A stretch of 64,000 bases of DNA, taken from assembly GCF_025152745.1 (NCBI RefSeq), contig NZ_CP104040.1, positions 1,674,001-1,738,000 of the forward strand, written 5' to 3'. Positions within the stretch are counted from its first letter, which is position 1, and each line of letters begins with the position of its first letter. A model generated the notes under the pieces. The model was given only the letters and a program-made list of their open reading frames with translations, made no database searches and had not been told where the DNA came from. This document shows, one piece after another, positions 52,866-62,723 of this stretch. This DNA is from Rhizobium sp. WSM4643 (GTDB taxonomy: Bacteria; Pseudomonadota; Alphaproteobacteria; Rhizobiales; Rhizobiaceae). The position numbers and the translations under genes were made by a program.

Positions 52866-54278
52866 TTAAAGTTCTGACTTGATGTCGCCCATCCGGTTCC
52901 AGGCATCGAGGCCGGCGATCTTGTAGGCTTCGGCGAGCGTCGGATAGTTGAAGGTGTTCTCGACGAAATATTCGACCGTGCCTTTGAGATTGAGCACCGC
53001 CTGGCCGATATGGACCAGCTCGGTGGCGCCTTCGCCGACGATATGCACGCCGAGCAGGCGGCGAGTCTTCAGCGAGAAGATCAGTTTCAAAAGACCCGTG
53101 TCGAGGCCCATGATATGACCGCGCGATGTCTCGCGGAAGCGCGCGATGCCGCATTCATAGGGAATGCCGCGCTCCTTCATTTCTTCCTCGGTCAGGCCGC
53201 AGGTCGAAATCTCCGGCACGGCATAGATGCCATAGGGAAAATATTTCGGCGGCTCCTTGGCGACCGCGCCGACCGCGACGCGGGCAGCGATGCGGCCCTG
53301 TTCCATCGAGGTCGAGGCAAGGCTCGGAAAGCCGACGACGTCGCCAGCGGCGTAAATGTTGGCAACCGATGTCTGGAAGGTTTCCGGATTGACCTTGAGA
53401 CGGCCGCGGCTGTCGGCGTCGAGGCCGATGGCCCGAAGGTTCAGCGCATCGGTTGCCCCCATGCGGCCGGCGGCGAAAAGCACCATGTCGGTCGTAAGGC
53501 GTCGGCCGCTGTCGAGCGTCAGTTCGACCTTGCCGTTTTCGAGCCTCTCCACCTTGTCGGCCTTCTGGCCGAGCAGCAGCTTCATGTTGCGGTCGCGCAG
53601 CTGGTAGGTAAAATCCTCGATGATTTCCTTGTCGATGAAGTCGAGCATCGTCGCCTTCGGATCGATGACGGTGACGGCGGTGTCGAGCGCGCTGAAGATC
53701 GTCGCATATTCGATTCCGATGACGCCGGCGCCGATGACGACCATTGATCGCGGCAGGTCCTGGATGTCGAGCAGTTCGTCGCTGTCGAGAACGGTCTTGC
53801 CGTCGAAGGGTATGTAATCTGGGCGGAAAGGCTTTGTGCCGACGGCAAGCAGCACGCTGGCGCCGGTGACCTGCGTGGTCTCGCCGTCATCCTTGATCAC
53901 CTGCAGCGTCGATGCATCGATGAAGCTCGCCTTGCCGCGAATATGCTGCACGCGGTTGCGGGCGAACTGGTGTTCCAGCACCTCGACCTCGTGGTTGAGC
54001 GTAATCAGCAGGCGGCGGCGCAGGTCATCTGCACTGATCTCTTCCTTGACGCGGTAAGACCGGCCGTAGAAGCCGCGTTCGCGCCAGCCGGAAAGATTAA
54101 GCGCGGTCTCGCGCAGCGTTTTGGAAGGGATGGTGCCGGTATGCACGGACACGCCGCCGACGCGTTTGCCCTGCTCGATGACAAGCACTTTCTTGCCGAG
54201 TTTTGCCGCCTGGATCGCGCCGCGGCGCCCTGCTGGACCGCTGCCCACCACAACGAGATCGTACTGAAGCATCATCAA
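52866..54278 (-). CDS. sthA: Soluble pyridine nucleotide transhydrogenase (Si-specific)
   Basis: A 470-residue flavoprotein of the pyridine nucleotide-disulfide oxidoreductase family that exchanges reducing equivalents between NAD(H) and NADP(H) without membrane coupling. FAD site YDLVVVGSGPAG (about 6-17), NAD(P) site MVVIGAGVIGIEYATIF (about 179-195), VLFAAGRMGATD, and AGDVVGFPSLAS near 313. In place of the lipoamide-dehydrogenase cysteine pair it has SVHTGTIPSKTL (about 44-55), so it lacks the disulfide, as SthA should. Length fits (466-470). Several start Mets (MMM) are possible. Confidence 0.93.
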   Translation of the reverse strand: MMMLQYDLVVVGSGPAGRRGAIQAAKLGKKVLVIEQGKRVGGVSVHTGTIPSKTLRETALNLSGWRERGFYGRSYRVKEEISADDLRRRLLITLNHEVEVLEHQFARNRVQHIRGKASFIDASTLQVIKDDGETTQVTGASVLLAVGTKPFRPDYIPFDGKTVLDSDELLDIQDLPRSMVVIGAGVIGIEYATIFSALDTAVTVIDPKATMLDFIDKEIIEDFTYQLRDRNMKLLLGQKADKVERLENGKVELTLDSGRRLTTDMVLFAAGRMGATDALNLRAIGLDADSRGRLKVNPETFQTSVANIYAAGDVVGFPSLASTSMEQGRIAARVAVGAVAKEPPKYFPYGIYAVPEISTCGLTEEEMKERGIPYECGIARFRETSRGHIMGLDTGLLKLIFSLKTRRLLGVHIVGEGATELVHIGQAVLNLKGTVEYFVENTFNYPTLAEAYKIAGLDAWNRMGDIKSEL

Positions 54279-54391
54279 GCCCCGGATTGGAAAGGAATCA
54301 TATTGCGACGCAAAATGTCACCCGTCCATCGTTAGCCGGTCAATGTTACAGATTGTTTTACGACCGCCGGTTCCGCCGGGCCTGTGCCTTT

Positions 54392-55219
54392 TCAGATCAG
54401 CTTCAGCCCCTTCAGGCTGACATGCCCATCCCTGCCGATGATGACGTGGTCGTGGACGGTGATATCGAGCGCCTTGGCGGCATCGATGATCACCTTCGTC
54501 ATGTCGATATCAGCGCGCGATGGCGTAGGATCGCCGGAGGGATGGTTGTGGACGAGGATCAACGCCGTTGCCGAAAGCTCGAGCGCGCGTTTGACCACCT
54601 CGCGCGGATAGACCGGCGTATGGTCGACCGTGCCGCGGCCCTGCACCTCATCGGCGATCAGCACATTGCGCTTGTCGAGGAAGAGGATGCGGAACTGTTC
54701 GCGTGTCTCGTGCGCCATGGCTGCATGGCAATACTGGATGACCGAAGACCACGAAGACAGAACCTGTTTGCTCCTGAGCTCGCTCTTCAGTGTCCGGTGG
54801 GCGACAGTCGAGATCAGCTTCAGGTCGAGCGCCACGGTCTCGCCGACGCCCTTGACTTCCATCAGCAGCGCCTGGGGCGCACCGAAGACGCCGGAGAGCG
54901 AGCCGAACCGTTCGATCAGCGCCTTGGCGATCGGTTTGGTGTCACGCCGCGGGATCAGCCGGAAAAGCAGCAGTTCGAGGATTTCATAGTCGGCAAGGGC
55001 GATGTCGCCCTGTTCGCGGAAGCGGTCACGCAGCCGCTCGCGATGGCCATGATAATGCTCCTGAGCGGCGAGCGAGGCGGGCAGGGCGGCCTTGGCATTC
55101 GGCCCGGCCGGTTTTTGCGGGTGTCCGCCGAAAAACGAGCGTTCGTCGGCGGCAATAGGCTCCTGCGTTGGGAAAGGCAGCTCGTCGTCGGAAGATGTCG
55201 AAACGGGGCCCTTCGCCAT
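54392..55219 (-). CDS. radC: RadC family (JAB/MPN) protein
   Basis: A 275-residue DUF2466 protein. N-terminal helix-hairpin-helix ([34 protein letters not shown], about 75-108). The JAMM metalloprotease-like core is at about 205-250: [37 protein letters not shown], with [11 protein letters not shown] being the zinc site. The name RadC reflects a historic, doubtful link to recombination repair. It starts seven bases after the map stop, so map and radC are cotranscribed. Confidence 0.93.
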   Translation of the reverse strand: MAKGPVSTSSDDELPFPTQEPIAADERSFFGGHPQKPAGPNAKAALPASLAAQEHYHGHRERLRDRFREQGDIALADYEILELLLFRLIPRRDTKPIAKALIERFGSLSGVFGAPQALLMEVKGVGETVALDLKLISTVAHRTLKSELRSKQVLSSWSSVIQYCHAAMAHETREQFRILFLDKRNVLIADEVQGRGTVDHTPVYPREVVKRALELSATALILVHNHPSGDPTPSRADIDMTKVIIDAAKALDITVHDHVIIGRDGHVSLKGLKLI

Positions 55220-55226
55220 CGAAGCG

Positions 55227-56063
55227 TCACCCGTTGTGTGACGGCAGGCCGGGGCGGTCGAGCCCGCCAGGCGACAGCGTGAAGATCTCGCAGCCGTCGG
55301 AGGTGACGCCGACGGTGTGTTCGTACTGCGCCGAAAGTGAGCGGTCGCGGGTGACTGCCGTCCAGCCGTCGGCCAGCACCTTCACATGCGGCCGGCCGAG
55401 GTTGATCATCGGCTCGATGGTGAAGATCATGCCTTCGCGCAGCTCCGGCCCCTCGTTGGCACGGCCGTAATGCAGGATATTCGGCGAATCGTGGAACAGC
55501 CGGCCAACGCCATGGCCGCAGAAATCGCGCACCACCGAACAGCGTTCGGCCTCCGCATAGGTCTGGATCGCCTCGCCGATCGCGCCGGTACGGGCGCCGG
55601 GCCTGACGGCGGCAATGCCGCGCATCAGCGATTCATAGGTGACTTCGAGCAGCCGCTCGGCAGCGCGCTTGACGACGCCGACGGGATACATCCGGCTGGA
55701 ATCGCCGTGCCAGCCGTCGAGCACGAAGGTGACGTCGATATTGACGATGTCGCCGTCACGCAGCGGTTTGTCGTTGGGAATGCCGTGGCAGACGACGTGG
55801 TTGATCGAGGTGCAGGTCGATTTGGTATAGCCGCGATAGTTCAGCGTCGCCGGATAGGCGCCGTGATCCATGCCGAAATCGAAGACGAACCTGTCGATCT
55901 CATCGGTCAGCAGGCCGGGTTTGACGATGTCGGCAAGCGCATCGAGGCAGCGCGCGGTCAGCTGACATGCCCTGCGCATACCCTCGAATGCTTCAGCATC
56001 ATAAAGCCGGATGGCGCCCGTATTCTTCGGGGGCGCGGTAGAGGCTTCGATATAGTTCACCAT
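55227..56063 (-). CDS. map: Methionine aminopeptidase type I
   Basis: A 278-residue metallopeptidase that removes the initiator methionine from nascent proteins. Type I core: [26 protein letters not shown] (about 30-55), [32 protein letters not shown] (metal-binding Asp/His region, about 77-115), and [19 protein letters not shown] (His about 181). Translated on the minus strand upstream of radC. Starts 56063. Confidence 0.96.
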   Translation of the reverse strand: MVNYIEASTAPPKNTGAIRLYDAEAFEGMRRACQLTARCLDALADIVKPGLLTDEIDRFVFDFGMDHGAYPATLNYRGYTKSTCTSINHVVCHGIPNDKPLRDGDIVNIDVTFVLDGWHGDSSRMYPVGVVKRAAERLLEVTYESLMRGIAAVRPGARTGAIGEAIQTYAEAERCSVVRDFCGHGVGRLFHDSPNILHYGRANEGPELREGMIFTIEPMINLGRPHVKVLADGWTAVTRDRSLSAQYEHTVGVTSDGCEIFTLSPGGLDRPGLPSHNG

Positions 56064-56311
56064 TGCAGGGCCTTAGCAGAGATTGTTAGATTTGTTCATA
56101 ATGCAGCTATGCCGGGTTCGTCCATCACGATCAACTGCCAGGACGAGATTTCTGGACGGATCCGATCAGTCCGGCGTGCAGCTTTCCACATCCGTTCGGC
56201 GGACAATCAGCCGTCCGGCTGGAATATCCACAATCTTCCCAAAGGGATAGGATTGATTGCATGAAGCCTCCCCGCTACTCACCGATTGGTGACAGCGGGG
56301 AAGGGTCGATC

Positions 56312-56971
56312 ATGCTGAATGAAGCCGTAAATCTTGAAAATTCACCCGGGGCCGGCGGCGAGCCGGAACGGCGGGTGCGTGATCGCGGCGCCACCGAGCG
56401 CGCAATCCTTGCCGCCGCCAAGGGGCTGCTCGCCGAGGAAGGCTTCCAGAATTTCGGCATCAATGCGGTTGCCCGCCGCGCCGGTTGCGACAAGCAGTTG
56501 ATCTATCGCTACTATGGAGGCCTCGACGGCTTGGTCGAGGCGATCGGCACCGATCTCGGCACATGGGTAAAGGATCGCATCCCGGAAGACGCCGGCGGCA
56601 TGTTCCTGCTCACCTATGGCGACCTGATGGAGCGGCTGTCGCTTCTCCTTCTCGACGCCTTGAGAACCGATCCGCTGATGCGCCGCATCCTCGCCTGGGA
56701 GATTTCTGAAAACACCGAACAGGTGAGGCGGTTGTCCGAAGCGCGTTCGAAGGCGCTCGCTCTCTGGCTGGAGCGCATGCGCGGCTCGCTGGCGCCGCCG
56801 AAGGGCGTGGATGCGGCTGCCGTCAACGCCGTCGTCATCGCCGCGATCCAGCACCTCGTGCTGGCCGCCGCAGCCGGCGGGCAGTGCGCCGGCCTGTCGC
56901 TGAAGACATCAAAGGACTGGGAGAAGGCGGCACTAGCGCTGAAGCGCATCGTGCGCGGCGTCTACGGCTGA
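56312..56971 (+). CDS. TetR/AcrR-family transcriptional regulator
   Basis: A 219-residue repressor-type protein. The N-terminal TetR DNA-binding helix-turn-helix is ATERAILAAAKGLLAEEGFQNFGINAVARRAGCDKQLIYRYYGGLDGLVEAIG (about 28-80). The rest is a helical ligand/dimerisation domain without known specificity. The ATG at 56312 has GGGGAAGGG upstream and is chosen over 56261, which would add a Pro-rich 17 residues. Divergent from the map-radC operon, so it may regulate it or itself; ligand unknown. Confidence 0.88.
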   Translation: MLNEAVNLENSPGAGGEPERRVRDRGATERAILAAAKGLLAEEGFQNFGINAVARRAGCDKQLIYRYYGGLDGLVEAIGTDLGTWVKDRIPEDAGGMFLLTYGDLMERLSLLLLDALRTDPLMRRILAWEISENTEQVRRLSEARSKALALWLERMRGSLAPPKGVDAAAVNAVVIAAIQHLVLAAAAGGQCAGLSLKTSKDWEKAALALKRIVRGVYG

Positions 56972-57100
56972 TGCCTGCCTCATCCACAGGGGGCGGGGCC
57001 ACGTTAACCTTAACGAATGGTTTACGTTGCGGGGGCCTGGTTAACCCGACAGTGTGGCGGTGAGCAGAGATGTACGAGTAGAAGCCCCGAGTTGACGCCC

Positions 57101-57274
57101 ATGAGAATCAAGATCGCTAAAGCCGCGTTCCTGGTGACGGCGATGATGTTTTTCGCAGTCCTGGCGCTGGATATCGCAATTCCGGCGCTGGTGCTTTGCA
57201 TCATGGCATCGTCGACTTGGTTGGTCACCCTCGATCTGCCCGTGACGCGCAAGCATGGAGGAGAGGCCGCATGA
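57101..57274 (+). CDS. Small two-span membrane protein
   Basis: A 57-residue protein with two hydrophobic stretches (about 7-24 and 25-43, AFLVTAMMFFAVLALDIAIPALVL...). A short basic tail (TRKHGGEAA) precedes the stop, which overlaps the start of the next gene by four bases (ATGA). Together they form a two-gene membrane unit of unknown function. Start chosen at the ATG because 57017 would add an unlikely N-terminus. Confidence 0.65.
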   Translation: MRIKIAKAAFLVTAMMFFAVLALDIAIPALVLCIMASSTWLVTLDLPVTRKHGGEAA

Positions 57275-57603
57275 AGTGGTTTCTGGTCTTCTGGGCCGGC
57301 CCCATCGTCTTTCTGGGCGGATGGTACTGGCTCTCCTATTACGACATGAGTTTCGGCATCTTCATGTTCACGCGGCAGGTCCACGACCTGACATTCCAGC
57401 TTTACGGCAAGGCGCTCGGCATTCCGCCGGAGTCTATCCCGCCGCTCGTTGCCCGCGCGATCGCGGTCGACAGCCTCGTCGTCTTCGCGATCACGGCCTT
57501 CCGCAAGCGCAAGTCGATCATCGCCTGGTGGAAAGCGCGTCAGGCGCTGAATTCGTCTCCGTCAGACCTTGCCAGCAAGGAAAGCCTGTCGAGCGCGCCC
57601 TGA
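57271..57603 (+). CDS. Membrane protein of unknown function
   Basis: A 110-residue protein. A N-terminal span ([29 protein letters not shown], about 2-24), a central region with [29 protein letters not shown] containing a second span and a basic C-terminus ([10 protein letters not shown]). It overlaps the preceding 57-residue gene by four bases. Its 3' end overlaps the convergent ruvX coding sequence by 64 bases (57540-57603). I recall it as a rhizobial hypothetical pair. Confidence 0.7.
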   Translation: MKWFLVFWAGPIVFLGGWYWLSYYDMSFGIFMFTRQVHDLTFQLYGKALGIPPESIPPLVARAIAVDSLVVFAITAFRKRKSIIAWWKARQALNSSPSDLASKESLSSAP

Positions 57604-58034
57604 AGGATGAAGCTTGCTGCGGCCGAATCGATCCGTTCGGCCCGCTTGGCGCGCGAGACGTCCATTTCGAGCAGCGTCCGTTCGGCCGCAACCGTCGAAA
57701 GCCGCTCATCCCAATAGACGAAGGGCAGCGCCGTCTTCTGCTCCATATTACGCACGAAGGCGCGTGTCGCCTGCACGCGCGGACCCGCCGATCCGTCCAT
57801 GTTCATCGGCAGGCCGATGACGAAGCCTGCGACCCTTTCCGCTACCGCGAAGTCGAGCAGCGCCTGGGCATCGATGGTGAACTTGACGCGGCGGATCACC
57901 GTGCGCGGCGTGGCGAAGCGCCGCCCGAGATCGGACATCGAAAGCCCGATCGTCTTGGTGCCGAGATCGAGGCCGGCAATTGCCTGTCGCGGAGCGAGCG
58001 TTTCGGCCATTTCCTCGATCGTCAGCACCGTCAT
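57540..58034 (-). CDS. ruvX: Holliday junction resolvase-like RuvX (YqgF)
   Basis: A 164-residue RNase H-fold protein. Motifs: [25 protein letters not shown] (about 18-42, first catalytic Asp), [25 protein letters not shown] (about 69-92), [24 protein letters not shown] (about 99-122, Glu/second acidic). It processes pre-16S rRNA ends in bacteria and may also act on DNA junctions. Converges on and overlaps the 57271 gene by 64 bases. Confidence 0.9.
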   Translation of the reverse strand: MTVLTIEEMAETLAPRQAIAGLDLGTKTIGLSMSDLGRRFATPRTVIRRVKFTIDAQALLDFAVAERVAGFVIGLPMNMDGSAGPRVQATRAFVRNMEQKTALPFVYWDERLSTVAAERTLLEMDVSRAKRAERIDSAAASFILQGALDRLSLLARSDGDEFSA

Positions 58035-58150
58035 CGCCGTCTCATCCTGTCAAAACAAATTGAAGTTGCCGCCGCTTTTCTTTGCGGCCGCATAAGATAT
58101 GTCCTTAGCATCTAAACCGGCTTTGCATCACGTAATAAAGGAGACATTTC

Positions 58151-58855
58151 ATGAAGATCACCTGGCTTGGCCATTCCGCCTTCCGCATCGAGACATCAAG
58201 GGCGAAGATCCTGCTCGATCCATTCCTCAGCTATAACGCCTCCTTTTCCGGCCAGGATATCAAGGATGTGTCTGCCGGCATCACCCACATCCTGCTGACG
58301 CATGGCCATGGCGATCATGTCGGCGATACCGTGGCACTCGCCAAGGAAACCGGCGCCGTCGTTCTCGCCAATGCCGATCTCGCCGCTTGGCTCGGCTCCA
58401 AGGGCGTCGACAAGATCGAGATGGGCAATACCGGCGGCACGATCGCGCTCGGCAGCTTCTCGGCAACCTTCACCAACGCGCTGCACTCTTCCGCCCAGAT
58501 CACCGAGGACGGCGTCTCGCATGCGCTCGGCAACGCCAACGGCCTGATGCTGCATTTCGACGACGAAGCCTCGATCCTTGCCATGGGCGATACCGACATC
58601 TTCTCAGACATGGCGCTGATCAACGAATTGCACCAGCCCGATATCGGCTTCGTGCCGGTCGGCGACCGCTTTACCATGGGCGGCGCTGTGGCAGCCCTTG
58701 CCTGCCGGCGCTATTTCAACTTCAAGACCGCGATCCCCTGCCACTACGGCACCTTCCCGATCATCGACCAGACGGCGGAAAAATTCGTTGCCGGCATGGA
58801 AGGATCGAAGACCGAAGTGAAGGCGATCAGGCCTTCCGAGAGCCTGTCGATCTGA
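58151..58855 (+). CDS. UPF0173 metal-dependent hydrolase
   Basis: A 234-residue metallo-beta-lactamase-fold protein of the UPF0173 type. [26 protein letters not shown] (about 1-26) and [20 protein letters not shown] (about 46-65, HxHxDH metal site), plus GDTDIFSDM and HYGTFPI near 200. Substrate unknown; related to UlaG-like lactonases. Precedes gatC on the same strand but has its own promoter gap. Confidence 0.88.
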   Translation: MKITWLGHSAFRIETSRAKILLDPFLSYNASFSGQDIKDVSAGITHILLTHGHGDHVGDTVALAKETGAVVLANADLAAWLGSKGVDKIEMGNTGGTIALGSFSATFTNALHSSAQITEDGVSHALGNANGLMLHFDDEASILAMGDTDIFSDMALINELHQPDIGFVPVGDRFTMGGAVAALACRRYFNFKTAIPCHYGTFPIIDQTAEKFVAGMEGSKTEVKAIRPSESLSI

Positions 58856-58924
58856 CGAAACCCCGTTGCGTCAGGCGGACAGGGCCTTTATAGCGGGTAG
58901 GAAAAATCCTACCCGGAGAATGCC

Positions 58925-59212
58925 ATGTCCGTCGATCTTGCCACCGTGAAGCGCGTCGCCCGCCTTGCCCGTATTGCCGTCTCCGAGGACGAAGCAAATC
59001 GCATGGTCGGCGAGCTGAACGGCATCCTCGGCTTCGTCGAGCAACTCTCCGAAGTGAATGTCGACGGCGTCGAGGCGATGACCTCGGTGACCCCAATGGC
59101 GATGAAGAAGCGCACCGACGCGGTGACTGACGGCAGCAAGGCAGCCGATATCGTCGCCAATGCGCCCGTCACCGACCACAATTTTTTCCTGGTGCCGAAA
59201 GTCGTCGAATAA
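58925..59212 (+). CDS. gatC: Aspartyl/glutamyl-tRNA amidotransferase subunit C
   Basis: A 95-residue subunit that clamps GatA to GatB in the GatCAB amidotransferase. Core: [53 protein letters not shown]. GatCAB converts misacylated Glu-tRNA-Gln and Asp-tRNA-Asn to the correct amide forms. GatC is 57 bases before gatA, and gatB is 3.5 kb further on with four unrelated genes between. Confidence 0.95.
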   Translation: MSVDLATVKRVARLARIAVSEDEANRMVGELNGILGFVEQLSEVNVDGVEAMTSVTPMAMKKRTDAVTDGSKAADIVANAPVTDHNFFLVPKVVE

Positions 59213-59269
59213 GGCTTCGCAGCCTCTTTCCGACCCTGTTGCCATTTCCAGATCTGAAGCGAAAACACG

Positions 59270-60751
59270 ATGAGCGAACTCACCAACCTGACCATTGCCG
59301 AAGCCCGCCAGAAGCTGCGCGGCAAGGAAATCACCGCGATCGAACTGACTGATTCCTATATCTCGGCGATCGATGCGGCCAATGATCGGTTGAATGCCTA
59401 TATCAAGGTCACGCCGGATCTCGCCCGCGTCATGGCGAAGAACTCCGACGAGCGCATCGCCGCCGGCAAGGCCGGTGACCTCGAAGGCATTCCGCTTGGC
59501 ATCAAGGATCTCTTCGCCACCGTCGGTGTCCACACCCAGGCCTGCAGCCACATTCTCGATGGTTTCGAGCCGCGTTATGAATCGACCGTCACGCAGAACC
59601 TCTGGGATGACGGCGCCGTCATGCTCGGCAAGCTCAACATGGACGAATTCGCCATGGGCTCGTCGAATGAAACATCCTATTACGGCCCGGTGATCAATCC
59701 CTGGCGCGCCGCAGGCTCCAACCAGCAACTTGTTCCCGGCGGCTCCTCCGGCGGTTCAGCCGCCGCCGTCGCCGCGCATCTTTGCGCCGGCGCGACCGCA
59801 ACCGATACCGGCGGCTCGATCCGCCAGCCGGCCGCCTTCACCGGCACCGTCGGCATCAAGCCGACCTATGGCCGCTGCTCGCGCTGGGGCACCGTCGCCT
59901 TTGCCTCCTCGCTCGACCAGGCCGGCCCGATCGCCCGCGACGTCCGCGATGCCGCCATCCTTTTGAAGTCGATGGCAAGCGTCGACGCCAAGGACACGAC
60001 ATCGGTCGATCTGCCGGTGCCGGATTACGAAGCGGCCCTCGGCCAGTCGCTGAAGGGCATGAAGATCGGCATTCCGAACGAATACCGTGTCGACGGCATG
60101 CCGGATGAGATCGAGACCCTCTGGCGCCAGGGCATCGCCTGGCTGAAGGATGCCGGCGCCGAGATCGTCGACATCTCGCTGCCGCACACCAAATACGCTC
60201 TTCCGGCCTATTACATCGTCGCTCCCGCCGAAGCATCCTCGAACCTCGCGCGTTACGACGGCGTGCGCTACGGCCTGCGCGTCGACGGCAAGGATATCGT
60301 CGACATGTATGAGAGGACGCGCGCCGCGGGCTTCGGCAAGGAAGTCAAGCGCCGCATCATGATCGGCACCTATGTGCTGTCGGCCGGTTATTACGATGCC
60401 TATTACATCCGCGCCCAGAAGGTGCGTACGCTGATCAAGCGCGATTTCGAACTCGCCTTCGACGCCGGTGTCAATGCTATCCTGACGCCGGCGACACCGT
60501 CGTCTGCCTTTGGCGTTGCCGATGAGAACCTCGCCGCCGATCCGGTGAAGATGTATCTGAACGACATCTTCACGGTGACCGTCAACATGGCGGGCCTGCC
60601 CGGCATCGCCGTGCCGGCCGGCCTCGACCACAAGGGCCTGCCGCTCGGCCTGCAGTTGATCGGCAAACCCTTCGATGAGGAAACCCTCTTCAAGACCGCC
60701 CACGTCATCGAACAGGCGGCCGGCCGGTTTACGCCGGCCAAGTGGTGGTAA
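59270..60751 (+). CDS. gatA: Aspartyl/glutamyl-tRNA amidotransferase subunit A
   Basis: A 493-residue amidase-signature enzyme that releases ammonia from glutamine for the GatCAB reaction. The signature [36 protein letters not shown] lies at about residues 154-188, containing the cis-Ser/Ser catalytic residues, with Lys in [14 protein letters not shown] [10 protein letters not shown] (about 76-85). GatC is upstream; gatB is downstream at 62724. Confidence 0.96.
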   Translation: MSELTNLTIAEARQKLRGKEITAIELTDSYISAIDAANDRLNAYIKVTPDLARVMAKNSDERIAAGKAGDLEGIPLGIKDLFATVGVHTQACSHILDGFEPRYESTVTQNLWDDGAVMLGKLNMDEFAMGSSNETSYYGPVINPWRAAGSNQQLVPGGSSGGSAAAVAAHLCAGATATDTGGSIRQPAAFTGTVGIKPTYGRCSRWGTVAFASSLDQAGPIARDVRDAAILLKSMASVDAKDTTSVDLPVPDYEAALGQSLKGMKIGIPNEYRVDGMPDEIETLWRQGIAWLKDAGAEIVDISLPHTKYALPAYYIVAPAEASSNLARYDGVRYGLRVDGKDIVDMYERTRAAGFGKEVKRRIMIGTYVLSAGYYDAYYIRAQKVRTLIKRDFELAFDAGVNAILTPATPSSAFGVADENLAADPVKMYLNDIFTVTVNMAGLPGIAVPAGLDHKGLPLGLQLIGKPFDEETLFKTAHVIEQAAGRFTPAKWW

Positions 60752-60854
60752 CGGATCTAACGATTCATAAGATAGCGGCTGCCGACCACGAAGCGGTCGG
60801 CGCCGTCGGCTTTGCCGCATGGTTGATTGATAGCCGGAACCAGGAGAAGGTTTT

Positions 60855-61130
60855 ATGGCCAGCAATGATATTGCGCAATTGATCGAGGCATTCGATCGCC
60901 TCTCTGCCGGTGGTTTCACCAAGGGCGCGGATTGGCAGGCCGTCCACGACATCTGCCAGCGCCACGAAGGCGAACAGCCGTTCGACTGGGGGCACGCCCT
61001 TTGCCATCGCATCGAGGGCGATGCCTGGAACGCCGATTACTGGTATCGCCGCGCCGGTAAGGCGCGGGGCACGGGCACGATGGCCGACGAGTGGTCGGTG
61101 ATGCGGACGGAACTTTCTGCAAAGGCCTGA
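60855..61130 (+). CDS. Small hypothetical protein
   Basis: A 91-residue acidic protein with a helical N-terminus (ASNDIAQLIEAFDRLS), a Trp/His-containing centre (GADWQAVHDICQRHEGEQPFDWGHALCHRIEGDAWNADYWYRRAGK) and a basic linker. The WGHALCHRIEGDAWNADYWYRRA motif is striking and conserved-looking (Trp/His/Cys for possible metal or cofactor binding). I recall it as a conserved rhizobial hypothetical. 103 bases after gatA; function unknown. Confidence 0.7.
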   Translation: MASNDIAQLIEAFDRLSAGGFTKGADWQAVHDICQRHEGEQPFDWGHALCHRIEGDAWNADYWYRRAGKARGTGTMADEWSVMRTELSAKA

Positions 61131-61180
61131 GACGATCCCCCTGACCGCGCCCGTTCGAGACGCGATCAGGGGTGCCACGA

Positions 61181-61438
61181 TTACCTGTTGTTCAGCTGCG
61201 ACCTGACCAACCTCAGCCCTCTTTCGGTGATCCGGTAGGGCTGGCCACCTGAGGACTTGATTGCCCTCAGCCGCTTCAGCCGGCGGAAGAGATCGAGGTC
61301 GACGCCGGGATAGAGCCAGCCGTCGCGGGTGAAGCAACTGACCGTCCCGATTTTCCTGTCGTCGTCGCGGGTAATTTCAATGCGGCCGCCTTGGGCCATG
61401 AGATGCAGGATGCGCTGCTCCGTGCGAGAAATATCCAT
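61181..61438 (-). CDS. YjhX-like (UPF0386) protein, possible topoisomerase inhibitor
   Basis: An 85-residue protein from the Met at 61438: MDISRTEQRILHLMAQGGRIE is the diagnostic UPF0386 start, with CFTRDGWLYPGVDLDLFRRLKRLRAIKSSGG and PYRITERGLRLVRSQLNNR after it. In E. coli, YjhX (also called TopAI) is reported to inhibit topoisomerase I and to be countered by the acetyltransferase-fold YjhQ. An upstream-adjacent divergent GNAT gene here (61750) makes a comparable pair possible, though chromosomal UPF0386 genes are also common without a partner. Confidence 0.85.
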   Translation of the reverse strand: MDISRTEQRILHLMAQGGRIEITRDDDRKIGTVSCFTRDGWLYPGVDLDLFRRLKRLRAIKSSGGQPYRITERGLRLVRSQLNNR

Positions 61439-61749
61439 GTGTTGAGATCCGGTATCGCGCCCGGCAGGGCGCACAAAAACGATCTGGCGCTCATTCGAAC
61501 GTCAGGGCTTCGTTTTTTTCGGGCCCATGCGCGCAAGCAAACTTGCGGGCAGGGCCTTTACCGGGTCTCAGGAAGGCTCAACATAAAACACCTCGATAGG
61601 GTCTATTATTCAGCCCGGAAAATTCGGTCAAGAGCCTGTTCTCAGGTCAAAACCAGTCGAAAACCGCGGTTTCGGTGGATCATCCCCTTGGAGCTACTGG
61701 TAAAATCCGCGACTCAATGGTCTAGTTCACGGGTAACGCGGAGGTGTCG
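61439..61749. other. 311-base divergent intergenic region
   Basis: Separates the YjhX-like gene (minus) from the GNAT gene (plus), so it should hold both promoters. No other gene seen. A GGAGG Shine-Dalgarno ends just before the GNAT start. Confidence 0.5.
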
Positions 61750-62259
61750 TTGATCCACATTCGCAATGCCCGCGACGGTGAAGCGGAGCTATTGAGCGAG
61801 ATCGGGCTGAGGGCCTGGCAAAAGGCGATGGCGTCGATCGGCGAATCGGACGCGATGATCGACGCAGCGCGCAACGCCTTTCGGAACTTCGTGGAAAACG
61901 ACTGGCTGACCATCACCGTCGTCGAGCAGAACGGCCAGGTCGCAGGCTGGGCAGCGCGCGAGGGATTGGACGAAACCATCTCGGATTTCTGGATCGATCC
62001 CGTCTTCACCCGCCGGGGCCTTGGTTCGGCCCTTCTCGCCCGCATCGAAAAGGAGATCGCCGATCAGGGCCTCGAGAAGGCGGCGATGCAGACCCACTCC
62101 GGCAATAGCGAGGCGATCGGCTTCTTCCGGAAGCACGGCTACCGCATCCATTGGCTCTCGGTCGCCTACAATCCGAAGCTTGATCGCGACGTACCCTCCG
62201 TTGGACTGAAGAAACAGCTCGTTTCGGATGACCAAGGTGGATATGGGCAGGAATTCTGA
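61750..62259 (+). CDS. GNAT-family N-acetyltransferase
   Basis: A 169-residue GNAT protein: acceptor/AcCoA segment about 78-105 (TISDFWIDPVFTRRGLGSALLARIEKEIADQ with the Arg-x-x-Gly-x-Gly/Ala AcCoA loop R-R-G-L-G-S) and GNSEAIGFFRKHGYRIHW (about 120-137). The TTG at 61750, five bases after GGAGG, is preferred to the GTG at 61744, which overlaps the Shine-Dalgarno. It is divergent from the YjhX-like gene, recalling E. coli yjhQ. Substrate unknown. Confidence 0.85.
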   Translation: MIHIRNARDGEAELLSEIGLRAWQKAMASIGESDAMIDAARNAFRNFVENDWLTITVVEQNGQVAGWAAREGLDETISDFWIDPVFTRRGLGSALLARIEKEIADQGLEKAAMQTHSGNSEAIGFFRKHGYRIHWLSVAYNPKLDRDVPSVGLKKQLVSDDQGGYGQEF

Positions 62260-62263
62260 TGCT

Positions 62264-62575
62264 TCAAAAATCCTGAAGAAGGAAAACGCGCCATTTTGGC
62301 GCAAAGATCAGCACCGCGGCCAATGCGCTGTGCAACATCAGGATCGCCGCCAGGATCGACCGGAACGGCTCCTTTCTCGTTTTGTGCCGCAGGAATTGCT
62401 GTGCAGCCACCGCGCCGAGGCTGCCGCCGATCAGCGCAAGCGTCAGAAGCGTACGCTCGCTGATCCGCCACCTGCCATCGCGCGCCGCCTGCTTGTCGAG
62501 GAAATAGATCGAGAAGACGAGGAGGTTCAGCGCCAGAAACGGTGCGGCCCACTTGGTGATATCGATTATCGTCAT
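62264..62575 (-). CDS. DUF1294 membrane protein
   Basis: A 103-residue small membrane protein with three hydrophobic segments and the DUF1294 signature YFLDKQAARDGRWRISERTLL (about 24-44) and GGSLGAVAAQQFLRHKTRKEPFR (about 50-72). Function unknown; it is sometimes fused to cold-shock domains in other bacteria, not here. Convergent with the GNAT gene, four bases apart at the stops. Confidence 0.88.
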   Translation of the reverse strand: MTIIDITKWAAPFLALNLLVFSIYFLDKQAARDGRWRISERTLLTLALIGGSLGAVAAQQFLRHKTRKEPFRSILAAILMLHSALAAVLIFAPKWRVFLLQDF

Positions 62576-62723
62576 GCGACAACTCTACCGTGCGTTGGTT
62601 AACACACGACAAATGTCGCCGCCCGCCGTCAAACCGTGATGCGGGCCATGGCGAAAGCCTTGCACCGGTACGCCATTTCCTTTACCTCACCAGTGGAAAA
62701 GAACAGCCTGCAAAGAGCATCAG

